Of a DNA stretch of 64,000 nucleotides, positions 38,801-51,600 are shown piece by piece (positions within the stretch are counted from its first letter, which is position 1; the number at the start of each line of letters is the position of its first letter). This DNA comes from Caenorhabditis elegans. Taxonomy: Eukaryota > Nematoda > Chromadorea > Rhabditida > Rhabditidae. The notes beneath the pieces were generated by a model. That model was not told the origin of the DNA, ran no database searches, and worked only from the letters and a program-made list of their open reading frames with translations. The translations under genes were made by a program, and so were the position numbers. The stretch lies in NCBI RefSeq assembly GCF_000002985.6, contig NC_003279.8, positions 6,510,001 through 6,574,000 of the forward strand, read 5' to 3'.

Positions 38801-40350
38801 TTATTTGAAGATCATATTCATCAATTCGCTACTCTCTGTGTTAACATGTTTTGATCTTTCCTTCTTCACCTTCACAACCTTCTTCTGCTGGACATCTCGC
38901 TGGAATTTATCCCACTTTCCACCGGAAGCTGTAACCTTTGCTTCAAGCTTTCTCAAATGTTTTCCTTTCTCAATTTGTTCTTCAAAGTGAGCAGCAATTC
39001 GACGAGCCTTGAAAAGAAGAATATTAATGCAAAGTGGCCAATACCGGGGGTTACTGTACCTGTGCGACTTCCACATTCATTCGTCGTTTTTCCACTTCTT
39101 TTTCATATTGTAATTGTTCCATAAGATGTACCCATTTGAAACTAGAAAAATAAAAATTCATGTATATTTTCATGAATAACTTACCCAGATAAATATCTAA
39201 TATTCCATAACATGCTCGACACTGGATCCTTATTCTTTCCACCAATCGGAGTGTTATCAATTTGTTCAGCAATTGCTTTTGCAATCTTTTTCTTTTTCAA
39301 CTCCATCCATCCTTCTGAATATAGATATTGCGGATTTTTCGAGTGCTTGTTACGCTAAAAATATAATTTTTATGATTTCATTTGAAAAAAAAATAAGCTA
39401 CCGCAAGGAAGATTCGACCAACTTGTCCAGGGCATCGCTTTTCAAAGTATTCACGCATTCGAACCACGTTGTATTTTGGAGGAATTGTTGAGAAGAAGAC
39501 AACCTGAAAATTACTTTTTTTTATCTGTGGCCTCTAAAATAGTCTAAAATTATATTTTATCAACAATCCGAGAAGGGATCTTTTGAAGTTAACTAATCCT
39601 TCTGAAGAATTACTTAAAATTTTCTAACATTCTGATTGTGAGCAGAATATTTTTTGTTTTTTTAAACAAAATTAATTTTTAAAAGCGAAAAAAACCTGGA
39701 AAATTCTTTTAACCTGTCGGTAACTCAAAACTCATAAATTTTCATTAAAATTAGGAAAAAATTGGTATTTTTTTGCGCTTTAGACTCGGAATAAATTCTA
39801 TACAGAAAAACGACACTCAGAATTGTAACTGTGCAAAGTGTTTCTATTTAAAAAATGCAAAAATGTTCGTTATAAGCTCTGCTTAAAAAAAACGATTTTT
39901 CATGTTTCCTTTTCGATTAAAAAATGTTTCGCTTTTTTTTATTTTTTCAATTACGAAAAAAACGTTTTTTTTCTAGGATTCAACCCTAATTCTCAGGTAT
40001 TTTCGAATAAAAAAGTTAAAAAAAAACTTACACCAGTCTTCTTTTGTTTTTGTTCTGGATCCTCAAAAGTCTCCATTTCATCATCTTCTGATTCTTCTGT
40101 TTTAATTTCAGAATCGTCCAGATTTCCAGCTTCATCTTCATTATTATCTGTTTCAATGCTTTCCTCTTTTGGTTCAAGCATTTCTGAAAATTTTGATATT
40201 TTCGGATAAAAATTGCGAAATCAATTTATAGTGCAAGCATTAGTTCGAATATTCACCTTTTTCCTCTTCCATTTTCATATCTTCTTCTACAACAGGCTTT
40301 TTGATCGATTTTCTCACAATTTTCTTCTTCTTTTTTGGAATAGGCGCCAT
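38801..40350 (-). CDS. ABT1/ESF2-like ribosome-biogenesis RNA-binding protein, 268 aa
   Basis: Six exons (40350-40257, 40183-40032, 39503-39402, 39354-39185, 39141-39060, 39007-38801) join in frame. The N-terminus is very basic (MAPIPKKKKKIVRK), then comes a long acidic stretch. An RRM-like core follows, TGVVFFSTIPPKYNVVRMRE with QVGRIFLAR and YSEGWMELKKKKIAKAIAE, then the signature WNIRYLSGFKWVHLMEQLQY and an Arg/Lys-rich helical tail. This order matches human Activator of basal transcription 1 and yeast Esf2, nucleolar factors for 18S rRNA maturation. It starts 336 bp after the stop of spg-20 and ends 131 bp before acdh-4, all on one strand, so cotranscription is likely. Confidence 0.88.
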
Positions 40351-40685
40351 TTTTCCAAAATTTATAATTGCTCGAGATTTTCCAATACGTTAAAATCCTC
40401 AAAAATTTTCTACGTTTTTTTTTTTCGAAAATCGCACTGAAAACAAATCGGTATTTTTTGCGCTTTCAAGGCATAAACATTCAGAGATATAGAATTTTAG
40501 ATTAAATACATGTATGGTTCAAATATAACTGTTTTGCGAAAATAGATTTATTAAATAATACAATGCAAAAAAATTAAGTTCGATGCATGAAAAATTAAAC
40601 TTCGTAAAAATTAACTGGAATTGAAGAAGACATGAGGAAATTTGTATTCAAATTGTTTCTAAAATAATGTTTTCAAAAAAAAAAT

Positions 40686-42612
40686 CTAGACAGCCTTCTT
40701 GAGCTCCAAAGCTGGCACTTCTTGATCTAAACGACTTCCTTTTCTACTGTGATGCAAATCCGATACCATTTGAATTCCAGCTTTTCTTGCCATCCTTCCA
40801 GCAACACTTCTTGGTCCCAAATCCCATAGTTGAGCAGCTGCAAGTGTTCCGTGTCCGGCAGCGAAAAGAGCATGATGAGTGGTATCTGATGCATCGTCTC
40901 CGTACTTGAGTTTCACGTTCTGTACAGTTTGATTCGCAATACTTCGGCATAGATGACGGGAACCATCTTCCAAACTCATCCAAACTGTGGCAACACCAGT
41001 GATTCCGCCTCCAAGAATTTCTGAAAATAGTAAAATAAAAATTATTTTATGGAAACCAGTTATAAGCCATACCAATGGTTCCGGATACGAGTCCTCCACT
41101 TTTTCCATCTCCAAATCGTCTTTGTGCACTATCTGCCAATTTCTTTCCCATCGAAACGCCCATATCTCCGATTTTGTCCACTGAAAATTTGAATTTTTAA
41201 ATCCCTAATACTTGAAAAAATATTTGGCCAACTTTTCGTGTCCAAAATATTTTTCAGAATCTCTTCTCTACAAACTTCTCTCTTAAAGTCGAAAACTTAC
41301 ACAAATATCTTGTGCACTTAGCGACTGTCTTTGTTCCTTTATGCATATAAACTACACTTCCTTTGATAACTGGAGACACTTGCATTGGTTTGTCCGTTGC
41401 GATAAGTGTTGTTCGATACTGTTCTCCATTATCTTCAACTCTTGAAATCACTCGTACGGTTGTTGTTTCAACTCCCCAAGCTATTTTTTGACCTCCTTTG
41501 ATCAGAAAATTCGAAATTGTTGTAGAAATCCTATTCTTCTCTTCTTTACTCAGTTCAGTAGATGGTTCAGCTTGTTCTTTGAAATCCGTGAATTCACGGA
41601 GAACAATGTGAAGTTCTTCAATTAATCTTCGCTCAATGTCTGATGATAGTAGGATTGCAACAGTCATGTCTGAAAATTACAAATTGAAATCTTTGAATGT
41701 CTGAATTTTTCCCACTTGGATTTTCTGGAGTCGGATTGGCAACCAAATATGCTCCGAATTCGTTACGAAGCACTGGAGTCTTTGCACCCATCAATGGATA
41801 TGCCCAAGGCCCAACTTGCATGAATGCAAGTGTATCTGAAGAAGCTCCACCATCAGTTGGCTGAGGAAAACGGAGAATTTGAAGAGATGTTGGAGCAGTT
41901 GGAGCAGTTGTTTTTTCCCCCTGAAAATATAATAAAATTGTAGAAATATTTAGAAAACTATCTATAAAAGAAATTTAAACAAAAGAAGAAAACACTTACA
42001 TCAATTGTGAAGAGTTGCACACCTTCCGGCAAAAAATAAATCAAGTCAGCTTCCTGAGATCCAAAGGAGTCGAGCTGCATTCTGATTGCTTCTTTCTGAA
42101 AAAGGAAAATGAATTTAATTAATTAAAATGAGTAAATACCTCGTTTTCAACACTTTCTTCAGCTTCCTTGATTTTCTTTGGAGTTGGTTGCTTTGGTCCT
42201 TCCTTTTTCAGAACGTTGATTCTATAAACTTTTTTTTTTTTCAAATAAAAAGTCGAAAAAAATAATGTGAACTTTAAAGGTACTTTTTCGCGGTTTTATC
42301 AACGTTTTTAATTCAAAATCACTCACCTATGCTGGACACTTGATTTTGATTCTTGTAACATTTTCCACATTTCACTTTTCCTCGCATTTTTCATTTTCTC
42401 TCCTTCGACGATCAAATTCAATCCTTTTTCGTACATTGCGAGAGTATTTTCCTTAAAAAAACAATTATTTTCAAAGTTTTCATTCAAAATAATAAACATA
42501 CCCAATCATTAACCTCATCGTAGCATAATCCCTGTTCAATTGATGCATATGCTCCAGAAAATACTGCATCAACCTGAGCAGTATCAGGAATTCTCATAAA
42601 TATCGAGAACAT
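40686..42612 (-). CDS. spg-20: Spartin homologue (MIT and senescence domains), ~476 aa
   Basis: Eight exons (42612-42502, 42451-42327, 42221-42140, 42095-42000, 41920-41716, 41669-41301, 41180-41073, 41020-40686) join in frame. The N-terminal ~100 residues fit an MIT-type helical bundle (AYASIEQGLCYDEVNDW, then AMYEKGLNLIVEGEK). A middle plant-related senescence region (SDTLAFMQVGPWAYPLMGAK) and a C-terminal Gly/Ala-rich senescence domain (EILGGGITGVATVWMSLEDG, HHALFAAGHGTLAAAQLWD) follow. Spartin in mammals acts at lipid droplets and endosomes, and its loss causes Troyer-type spastic paraplegia. The worm protein is shorter than the human one (about 666 aa). A TTTTCAG acceptor lies two bases before the start, consistent with trans-splicing. 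Confidence 0.9.
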
Positions 42613-42935
42613 TGCTGAAAATTTGACTGAAACAAGTGATTCGAATGAGAAAAAACGGCACGAGTAAAAAAACATGCAAGAGACCACACAACAACAGCGA
42701 AAACAAGTTTAGTCGTCGGCGTCTCTCTTCTGAATTACTATCTCTGCTCAGTGGCTCGCTATGAGTCACAACAATTTCGAAATCCCGGCGCTAAGCGACT
42801 GTGCATAAACTATTTTTCAACGAAAAAGAGGCCAATAATAGAAAGTTTATCCGAGCAAAAAGATTCTAGAAGATAAACATCTTCATAATTCTAAAAAAGT
42901 CAATCAACGATCGGAATAGGTGTTGAGGATTTAAT

Positions 42936-43371
42936 CTATTCGACGTAACGCTTGTTCCAGAGTGGGATGTACTGTCCGACGGTTTTCCATTCACAGAAGT
43001 AGATGGCCAAAAGGAAAGCGGATCCTCCGTATGCTCCATACGACTTGAAGCTGGAAGAAAATCATAGAACATCCTAACCGAATCCACGTTCATTGTGAAA
43101 ATGTTTAAATTATTATAAACACTCAAAACAAATAAATTGCGAGTGTTCGCAGAAGACTAGGTAATTAAACCACAGCGGGCTGCTTTTTGTATTTTACAAT
43201 TTGTATTTAGATGTGAAAGATCGGAATGAAGTTAAAAACTTGTGTTTTTGCGGTGGCAAGTATTTTCAATAAACAATCTATGCTTAAACTTCTTCGTTTT
43301 TAGTATTTAACTTACTAATTAGGGTTGGTGAAGGCGTTCTTCACGAAACGAGCTGGCTTCATGTACAGCAT
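42936..43371 (-). CDS. ucr-11: Small complex III subunit, 56 aa (UQCR11/QCR10-like)
   Basis: Two exons (43371-43316, 43050-42936) splice in frame into MLYMKPARFVKNAFTNPNYF... ending LWNKRYVE. There is one transmembrane helix (GAYGGSAFLLAIYFCEW) followed by WKTVGQYIPLWNKRY. The length and the W-x-x-x-x-x-Y/W-x-P pattern after the helix resemble the 6.4-kDa subunit of ubiquinol-cytochrome c reductase. The gene lies between dad-1 (stop 243 bp upstream) and spg-20 (start 324 bp downstream) on one strand. An AATCAG acceptor lies 9 bases before the ATG. The symbol is recalled from this locus and is moderately certain; family membership rests on a very short sequence. Confidence 0.7.
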
Positions 43372-43379
43372 GATTCAAC

Positions 43380-43386
43380 CTGATTA
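43380..43386 (-). promoter_or_regulatory. Probable trans-splice acceptor for the ucr-11-like gene
   Basis: TAATCAG ends 9 bases before the ATG at 43371. It sits 230 bp downstream of the dad-1 stop on the same strand, the usual spacing for an operon-internal spliced-leader site. Confidence 0.55.
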
Positions 43387-43613
43387 GTTTATAATTGTTC
43401 AGCTGGATGAGAATGTGCACATCAAAAGTAATTTGCGACAATAACGCAGTTTTCTTCTTGAATACTAAAAACTTCTAATTAAAACAGAAACATATTTTAT
43501 TAAATTAGGTGTAACACAGCAAGAGAAACGAAACCCCAGGTGGCATTTTGCAACACAAATAAATTAATGGAAGGAATTGAAACAAATAAATACATATTAA
43601 AGCTTTTCAGAGT

Positions 43614-44289
43614 TTATCCCAAGAAGTTGACGACGACAAGATGGAGAATGAGGTTTGCGAAGATGAAATCAGCAAATGCACGTTCTGTCGAGACAGCTGT
43701 GAACTCGGAGCGGTTCTCTTGATTTACTTGCATCCTGAGACACGCTAAAACAAAATATTAACGTTTAGAATTAATTGCTTAAAAATACATTTATTTATTA
43801 TCAATTCATTTGAGGGCTGAAGCGGGGGCCCATTGGAATTTCCAATGTTTATGATACGATGTGAAAATTGCAGTCCATCCGAAACTCAAATGAACATACA
43901 ATTTATATTTACTTTATTTCGCTTAAGTACCAAACATTTTAAATCAGCGCAAATCTATTAAGAAACCCAGAAACCCTTTTTAGGAAAACAAAGATCACCG
44001 TTTTAACCTTTTATTACTGAAAACAATACTCATGTTGCCAATATACTTGAACCCAAATTTTTTGAATAAACAACTCACATGCTAAAACGAACGAAGTGAC
44101 AGTGGAGATGAAACCAGAGAGGAACGAGTTGAATGGGAATGTACCGACGAGCAAGCAATAAATGAATTGAAAGATTCCGGTGAACAGGATGTATGTCATG
44201 TAAGCATCAATGATTTTCAGCTTCGATGATGTTGTCTTTTGGTAGTCATCGAACAGTTTCGAGAGAACTGGAACTACTTGAGCCGCCAT
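43614..44289 (-). CDS. dad-1: Oligosaccharyltransferase subunit DAD1
   Basis: Two exons (44289-44079, 43744-43614) give exactly 113 residues, the DAD1 length. Recognisable blocks are [55 protein letters not shown], and the highly conserved [20 protein letters not shown] with the terminal FLG. The protein has three membrane segments. It is a subunit of the ER complex that transfers N-glycans to nascent proteins, and its loss triggers apoptosis in mammals and worms. An ATTACAG acceptor lies one base before the start. It is the first gene of a five-gene same-strand cluster and is divergent from tre-1. Confidence 0.97.
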
Positions 44290-44900
44290 TCTGTAATTAA
44301 TTTAATATCTTTGAGATACAACAGAACAATAAGATAAAATATATTAGAAAGGAGCGAAAAAACATAAATTTTGAATTAGAAAATGCAACCTAGTTATCTT
44401 GAAACATGTTCATGAAAAAATAAAATTTAAAGCATTCAGACTTTTATTTTTGCTAGTATAATAAAAGAGAAATGTCTTTCATGACCTGTATTTAACGAAT
44501 ATAAATGTCCCGCAAAGTATAAATCCTTTAAAAATAACAATATTAATATTTAAAAAGCTTAAAAAGAGCAACGTGGCACAACAATCAAGTAAAAAGCGGC
44601 GGGCGGCGTTTAAAGGAGCACACATTTTTGCTAGTTGTTTCGCTGCGGGACCAAAGTCCCCGCCCAATTGCAACTCTGCGGCACGCACTTTTGCAGTGGC
44701 GCCGCACACTTTCATGTTTTGTTGATTTATTTTTCATTTTGTGAGACACGAGACGTTGAGGGCACTCGGCTGACATCAGAGAAGAAAGAAGAAAAATCAA
44801 CGATATTTTGCCAATTTTTCCGCCCACAAATTCGAATTAGTGTCTGACCGAATGCCTTGTCATTAACATTCTCTGTACTCTTCATCCCCTATAGGAAATT
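44290..44900. promoter_or_regulatory. Divergent dad-1 / tre-1 promoter region
   Basis: A 611-bp spacer. Around 44590-44710 it turns GC-richer (GCGGCGGGCGGCG ... GGCGCCGCACAC) and includes part of the dispersed repeat (TTTAAAGGAGCACAC ... GCTGCGGGACC). The TCTATAG-type acceptor CCCTATAG at about 44887-44894 precedes the tre-1 start. Promoter function is inferred from position. Confidence 0.45.
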
Positions 44901-47900
44901 ATGCTCTACACTGTAATCAACCTCCTAGCGTAAGTTTCCTTTGAAATATTCTTGAAAAATGGTTTTTTTTCTAGACAAATCTATTGCAATGGACCAATTC
45001 TTCAAACTGTACAAGATTCACACATGTTTCCAGACTCGAAGCACTTCGTCGATATGTCACTAAAATATGATCCAAGTAAGGTTTTTGGTTTTTAATGTTG
45101 TTGTTACGTAAAAATCACATAACAAAACATAAAAACAATCTATCAAAGACGCTATCTTTATCACCTGAACCGGTTTTTGCAACGGAGTTGTAAATTTGAA
45201 AGGTCTTGTTGATTGTAAATTAAATCTTTGTTAAAAGTCAGGAAAGAAGAATATTTTCAAGCAGCTGACAGACACGAGCTTCCTCAAATTCAAAGAGCAA
45301 TTAGAAGTCAGAGAATCAACTACTGACCTTTAGTGTTTTGGGAAAAAAATTGAAATCAGGCCATATCATAACTTTTTTGGTGGATGATGATTGGTAAAAA
45401 GATAATTGAATTACATCTTCCACCACGTGACTTTCGAAAAAGGAATGCTAAATGTTAAAATTGAATGAGGTAAGCAATTGAAAACGATGAGACCGGTTTT
45501 TGGGTTATATTTTGTGATCGAGATGTTCGAAAAACGAATGTTTAAATTTTTCTTTTTCAGTTACGACACTTCGACATTTCGACGAGCTTGGTGATCGAAC
45601 TTCAGATATGATTATTTTAAGGGAATTTGTAACTTCACATTTTAATCCGCCTGGAAGTGAGCTGGTTGAATGGTTTCCTCCAGATTGGGTCGATTTTCCA
45701 TCAAACTTTTTGAATATTCATGATTATCACCATAGACGATGGGCATTGCATTTACATAGGATTTGGAAAGATTTATGTAGAAAAGTAATCTTATTTTGCT
45801 TAATATTGATTGTAAATGAGCAATTTCAGGTTCGAGATGACGTCAAGCATCGTCAAGATCACTATTCACTTCTATATGTTCCTCATCCATTTATTATCCC
45901 GGGTGGTCGATTTTTGGAGTTCTACTATTGGTGAGCTTCATTGTTTCAGTGAATATAAAATATCGAATTATTTCAGGGATACTTTCTGGATACTCAAAGG
46001 GCTTCTCTTCTCAGAAATGTATGAAACAGCTCGAGGAGTTATCAAAAATCTAGGATATATGGTTGATAAGTGAGTTTTAGATTTCATATCCAAATTTGGA
46101 ACATGATGCTGAACAGCTTCCGCGAATAATTATTTCCAATTTCCTTAATTTAGAAGATTTATTCACAGCTCAAAACCAAAAAGGAACTGTTTTTTTATTT
46201 AGAAAAAAGATTACGGAGACATCGTTACTCTTCAAAAATCCCTATCATTTTGACACTAGCATTAGTATGATAAGAATTGATTGATGGACTCATACTTTTT
46301 TCGAATTGACATGCGCCCATCATGTGACCTATTAAGTAAAGAATGTTCGTTTTTTGATTCGTATTAGGGAGTGGTGCTGGTGTCCTCGGTACAAAAGTAG
46401 GAAATTGGTAGGCTGCACATATCTGAACAAATATCGATGGAAATTAGACAATTTTTTATATTTGGGAATTTATTATGGAAGCGAAAATGTAGGTGAAACA
46501 CCATAAATATTTGAAAGAAATGAGAAATTAAAAAAAAAAGAATTGAATAAAAATCAAGGCGCTAGTTTTTTTGGTGCAAAAAAGGAGGATAGATAACTGT
46601 TCGAATGTTTATTCTTTCAGTGGTAAAATGATCTACTGAATTGGCCACTAGAATAAAGTTCTCCAATTTGATAATAAAGATTAATTTCAGTCACGGTTTC
46701 GTACCAAATGGAGGTCGTGTCTATTATCTAACACGTTCCCAACCACCTCTATTGACACCGATGGTCTACGAATATTACATGAGCACAGGAGATTTGGATT
46801 TTGTAATGGAAATTCTTCCAACCCTTGACAAAGAATACGAGTTTTGGATTAAAAATCGACAGGAATGGTTCAAAGACAAAGATGGTGTCAAGCAGTTTCC
46901 ATATTATCAATATAAGGCTAAACTCAAAGTACCGAGACCAGAATCATATCGTGAGGATTCGGAATTAGCAGAGCATCTGCAAACTGAAGCGGAGAAAATT
47001 CAAATGTGGAGTGAGATAGCGTCGGCTGCCGAGACGGGATGGGATTTCTCCACTCGATGGTTTTCTCAAAATGGAGATACAATGCATCGAATGGATTCTA
47101 TAAGGTATCGAGGGTGTTGGTTTTTTGGTTAAAAAAAAATCTTTTTTTGTTAATTTTCTATACTTTTTTTTCCGATTTTTTGGTTTTCTGGATTAATCGA
47201 AAAAGAAAACAGAGAATTTCTGTGACATGCTGTCTTTACAAATTCAAAAATTACAGTTCCGAGGTTTTAATTCTAAATCAAATTCAGAACGTGGAGCATT
47301 ATCCCAGCCGATTTAAACGCTTTCATGTGTGCAAATGCTCGAATTCTGGCGAGTCTTTATGAAATTGCTGGTGATTTCAAAAAAGTGAAAGTATTTGAAC
47401 AACGATACACTTGGGCAAAACGGGAAATGCGTGAATTACATTGGAATGAAACAGATGGTATTTGGTATGATTATGATATCGAATTGAAAACTCATTCAAA
47501 TCAATATTATGTATCAAATGCTGTTCCTTTGTATGCAAAATGTTATGATGATGATGATGATATTCCACATCGTGTTCATGATTATTTAGAGGTTAGTGTC
47601 ACTCTAAAAAAAACGTATATATTGGGAATTTTCAGCGCCAAGGACTATTGAAATACACAAAAGGTCTTCCAACATCTCTTGCAATGAGTAGTACGCAGCA
47701 ATGGGATAAGGAAAACGCATGGCCTCCAATGATTCATATGGTTATCGAAGGATTCCGTACAACTGGTGACATAAAACTGATGAAAGTTGCTGAAAAGATG
47801 GCAACGTCATGGCTTACTGGAACATATCAGTCATTTATCAGAACTCATGCTATGTTTGAAAAGTATAATGTTACTCCACATACTGAAGAAACTTCTGGAG

Positions 47901-48331
47901 GAGGTGGAGGAGAATATGAAGTTCAAGTGAGTATTTAAAGATGTAATTCCGAAATTCCACAAATGGAAAAAAAAATAATCAGAAAAATTGAAAAGTTTTT
48001 TTTCAAAAAGCGATTTCTCAATTTTGACTGAATTTTTGTTTGTTTTTTTCAAAAGTTAGATGATTCTTCTTTTTTTCTTTTCGTATTCCTAAATTTTGAA
48101 CTATTCTGGATATTTTCAAGCAAAATCCCACTGAGAAAATAATGTAAATTAACAGAAAAAATTGGAAAAAAAAATCATTTCCAGACTGGCTTTGGTTGGA
48201 CAAATGGCGTTATTTTGGATTTATTGGACAAATACGGAGATCAATTTGCATCCAGCTCTACAGCTTCCAAATTCAGTTTTTCCCTTTCGAATATCACATT
48301 TGTAGTTTTTATTTTGTATATTTTCTCATAG
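44901..48331 (+). CDS. tre-1: Trehalase (glycoside hydrolase family 37)
   Basis: Hydrolyses trehalose to two glucose molecules. Ten exons (44901-44929, 44975-45075, 45561-45784, 45830-45930, 45977-46069, 46691-47104, 47288-47591, 47636-47926, 48185-48331, with the first encoding only nine codons plus two bases) give 567 residues. Family signatures are present: PGGRFLEFYYWDTFW, TAAETGWDFSTRW-type (ASAAETGWDFSTRW), QQWDKENAWPPM and the Gly-rich loop GGGGGEYEVQTGFGWTNG. The start MLYTVINLLAQIYCNG works as a signal peptide. The C-terminus ends in a hydrophobic stretch (ITFVVFILYIFS) after a Ser-rich spacer, which suggests a GPI anchor as in animal membrane trehalases. It is followed 368 bp later by xpg-1. 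Confidence 0.95.
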
Positions 48332-48699
48332 ATTCCTGTAGAATTTGCACCTGATTTTATTATTTTCTGTTGTGTATAGTCCAGTTCCCTCATTTAGATC
48401 TTTTTTAACTAAAGAATCAAAAACATTGCCATAGCGATTGCCTTAATTTTTTTGTTTTAAATATCAAACTCACATTTTGCTTTTTCTCATCCGGTCCAAC
48501 CCCCCATTTTCAGATTATAACGATTGTTTTCTTTCGGGTTCTTTTTTTCCTTATTTTCAAAAAACCTTTTTTAGTTCATAAAATTTTTACTTATACCAGT
48601 TCCTTATACCAGTATATATTGGTTTTTATGTCACGCAATTCTAATGTAATATATTTGATTTATCATCAAATTTCCCAATTATAGAAATTAATTCAAGAT
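48332..48699. other. Spacer between tre-1 and xpg-1
   Basis: AT- and T-rich, probably the tre-1 3' UTR plus a short promoter or operon spacer. A direct repeat TTCCTTATACCAG/TTATACCAG occurs at about 48590-48615. ATTATAG before 48685 could be the xpg-1 trans-splice acceptor. Confidence 0.4.
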
Positions 48700-51600
48700 A
48701 TGGGAATCACTGGATTATGGAAAATTGTAGAACCAACGGCAACAGAGATTCCTTTGGAATGTTTAGAAGGAAAAAAATTGGCAATTGGTAAGCTAAAAAA
48801 CAAATTCAAAACTATGTAAAATTGTTTTATTTCGTATATTTAAGTTTTCATGTATTGGGGTACTGTACTTTTCACTTTTATTCTGACATTACATGTTTTG
48901 TAATTTTTATCATTTTTTCAGATGTTTCAATTTGGATCTATCAGGCTCAACTCGCATATCCATCGGATCAACCGTTTCCACATCTGCGTCTCCTTGTAAA
49001 TCGTCTCTCTAAACTTTTATTCTACAAAATTCGTCCTGTTTTCGTGTTTGATGGACCACAAGTACCACCTCTCAAACGTCAAGTCTTAGAAGCGAGACGG
49101 CAAAAAAGACAGAATGATGATGATATTCTTAAGAATTCGAAGAAAATGGGAAAATTAAAGGTGCTGAAAAAATCTCAAAAAATTAGGGTAAAATTAATTT
49201 ATTTAGAACTTCATGAATTTTTCAGACAGCGAAAAAATAACAAAATTTTTCCATCAAAAACATGACGAAAAACAACGAAAAAGCTCTGTTCATGAAGCAA
49301 GAATACGGCGCACGGTCTCGAAACAACCGAAAATTTTCTTTGAAAAATACTCCGAAAATGGTTATGCGCCTTTAAGTAGTACTGTAGCTCCCGTTTCCTA
49401 TTTTTTGCAATTAAATTTTTGGTTGTTAAAAGACAAACTAGATTTTTTTTGTTTTTTAAAAGAGCAAAAAAATGAGCACACTCTTCACGATCTTCATTAA
49501 AATATATCGATTCGTTTCAAGACCCGGCTCTATATTCTCGCATCAATTTTTTTGAAGTTTTTAACTGTTTAAAAAGTTTTAAATTATTTCCAAATTCTTT
49601 TGTTAAACCAATCAATTTTCAGGAAATTGCCAGTGGTGGTCTTGATGACGTGGCACTTGCGAATGCAATCAAAGAAGTTATAAGTCCATCGAAAAAAGTA
49701 ATTCTGAACGACATTTATAAGGATATTCCCTCAACAAGCACATATTTGGATAAACCTTCTGCACATCAAAATGATCAGCTTGTTTATGGAAATATTGAAG
49801 ATTCAGATTCAGATGATAGTGATATTATTATTGTACCTACTGTAAAAGAAGAACGAATTTCGAAACAATTTACTTCTCGGAAACTGGAAATTCAAAGTCT
49901 CGTGGAAAAAAGAGAGATCATGAGAAATAGCAGATTACGGCCTGATATGGTTGGATTTTATCTTTTAAAAAAGTGTTTTTACAATAAGCTAAAACGATTT
50001 TCAGATTCCACAAGATTCGAAAAGTTTCAGCAATTTTCAAATGCAGCGTCTACTCAGAAGAGGTCGTCTGAATGCAGAAATTGAACAAGTAACTTTATTG
50101 AATTACATAATTTGCTACTTATAAAAATGTATAAACTGAAGTCATAATCCGTTCAATTTTCTTTGATTTTTCCACATTTTTAAGAAGTTTTTTTATTTAT
50201 GAAGAAAAAAACTCTGAAACACATTAAAACTTTAGAAAAAAACATTTTTTAAAAGTGGGTTACTGTAGTTCTTGAAGCGGATATTTACGGTTTCCGAAAA
50301 GTTTTTAGTGAAAAATCGCTTTAAATCCACATTCTATAATTTCAGTTAGCCAAGTCTACAACAACCTCCACAGGTGGATACTCTTCTGATAAAATCAACG
50401 TAACTGGACCAGATGGAACTTCTCACATTTTAAAATATGCACATAGTGATGAGATTCAAGAAGTTCGCCCAGAATTAAAACGAGATATCGATAGTCTTTA
50501 TCAAGAACCTTTATCAATGACACTTGACTTTTTCAATGTAGAATATGGTGGAAAGAAATTAAGCAGAGAAGTGACACCTGATGATGTACGAGAAGAGATT
50601 GTTGACAGATTAGAGGAACGTTTAATTGACAAGAAAGAAAGAGGATATCAGAGTAAATCGGGAATGTTGGAAGCAATTGCGAGAAAAAGAATTCGACAAC
50701 ATTATGGTACTGAAACTGTAGAAGATAAGAAAGAGGAAGAAAAAAGAAAAAAGGAACAGAGAATAGAAGATGATATGATTGGTAAAACATTTAAAATATA
50801 AACAAAACTTGTTTTATTATTTTTTTAGAAGTCAGCGACGATGAGATGGTTCTTCAAGAAGTTCTACTTGAAACAGCTGCAAAATCATTGGATAAGAGAA
50901 TGGCTAGCTTGGAGAAACACAAGGTTCCAAGTGAAGATGAGGAGATTGAATGGGATCCTCAACGATACGATAAGCCATCAACATCTTCTGCTCCTGCTCT
51001 CATGGAAGATTATATTCATTTGAACTATAGTGATGAGGATGATAAGACGCCTGAATTATATCGTGATCTTCAAGAATTTCTTACAAATGCAGGCATTCCG
51101 TGGATCGAATCGCCTGGTGAAGCGGAAGCTCAATGTGTTGAGCTGGAGAGACTTGGATTAGTTGATGGTGTCGTTAGTGATGATAGTGATGTGTGGGCGT
51201 TTGGAGCACAACATGTATATCGTCATATGTTTTCTAAGAATCGGAGAGTACAACGATATGGAGAGCAGACAACAGCGAATAGAGATAATTGCAAACTTTT
51301 TTGTAAGATTTATGGCAAACATTAGAATATTTCCTGAATTCTAAAAATCTAGGTCTCCAACGTGAGGACTACATTTCAATTGCTCTGCTCTCTGGGGGTG
51401 ATTATTGTGCAGGACTTGTAAAAGTTGGAGCCATTGGTGCACTTGAACTGGTGTCCGAGTATGTTGAATGTAGGATTGATAATACAAATGATCTTAAAGT
51501 CATTGAGAACAGGGTAAGATAATTACACATGTGATGGAGTCCCTTATGAAAAGTTTCAGATCATGAGGCTCCTTAAAAACGTGGAAAGTTTGTTCTTAAC

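Noticed and set aside
49161-49500. Open frames continuing xpg-1 exon 2 or starting near 49213
   Set aside because: They run through a dispersed repeat inside the intron. The GTGCTG donor at 49161 and acceptor at 49622 keep the frame.
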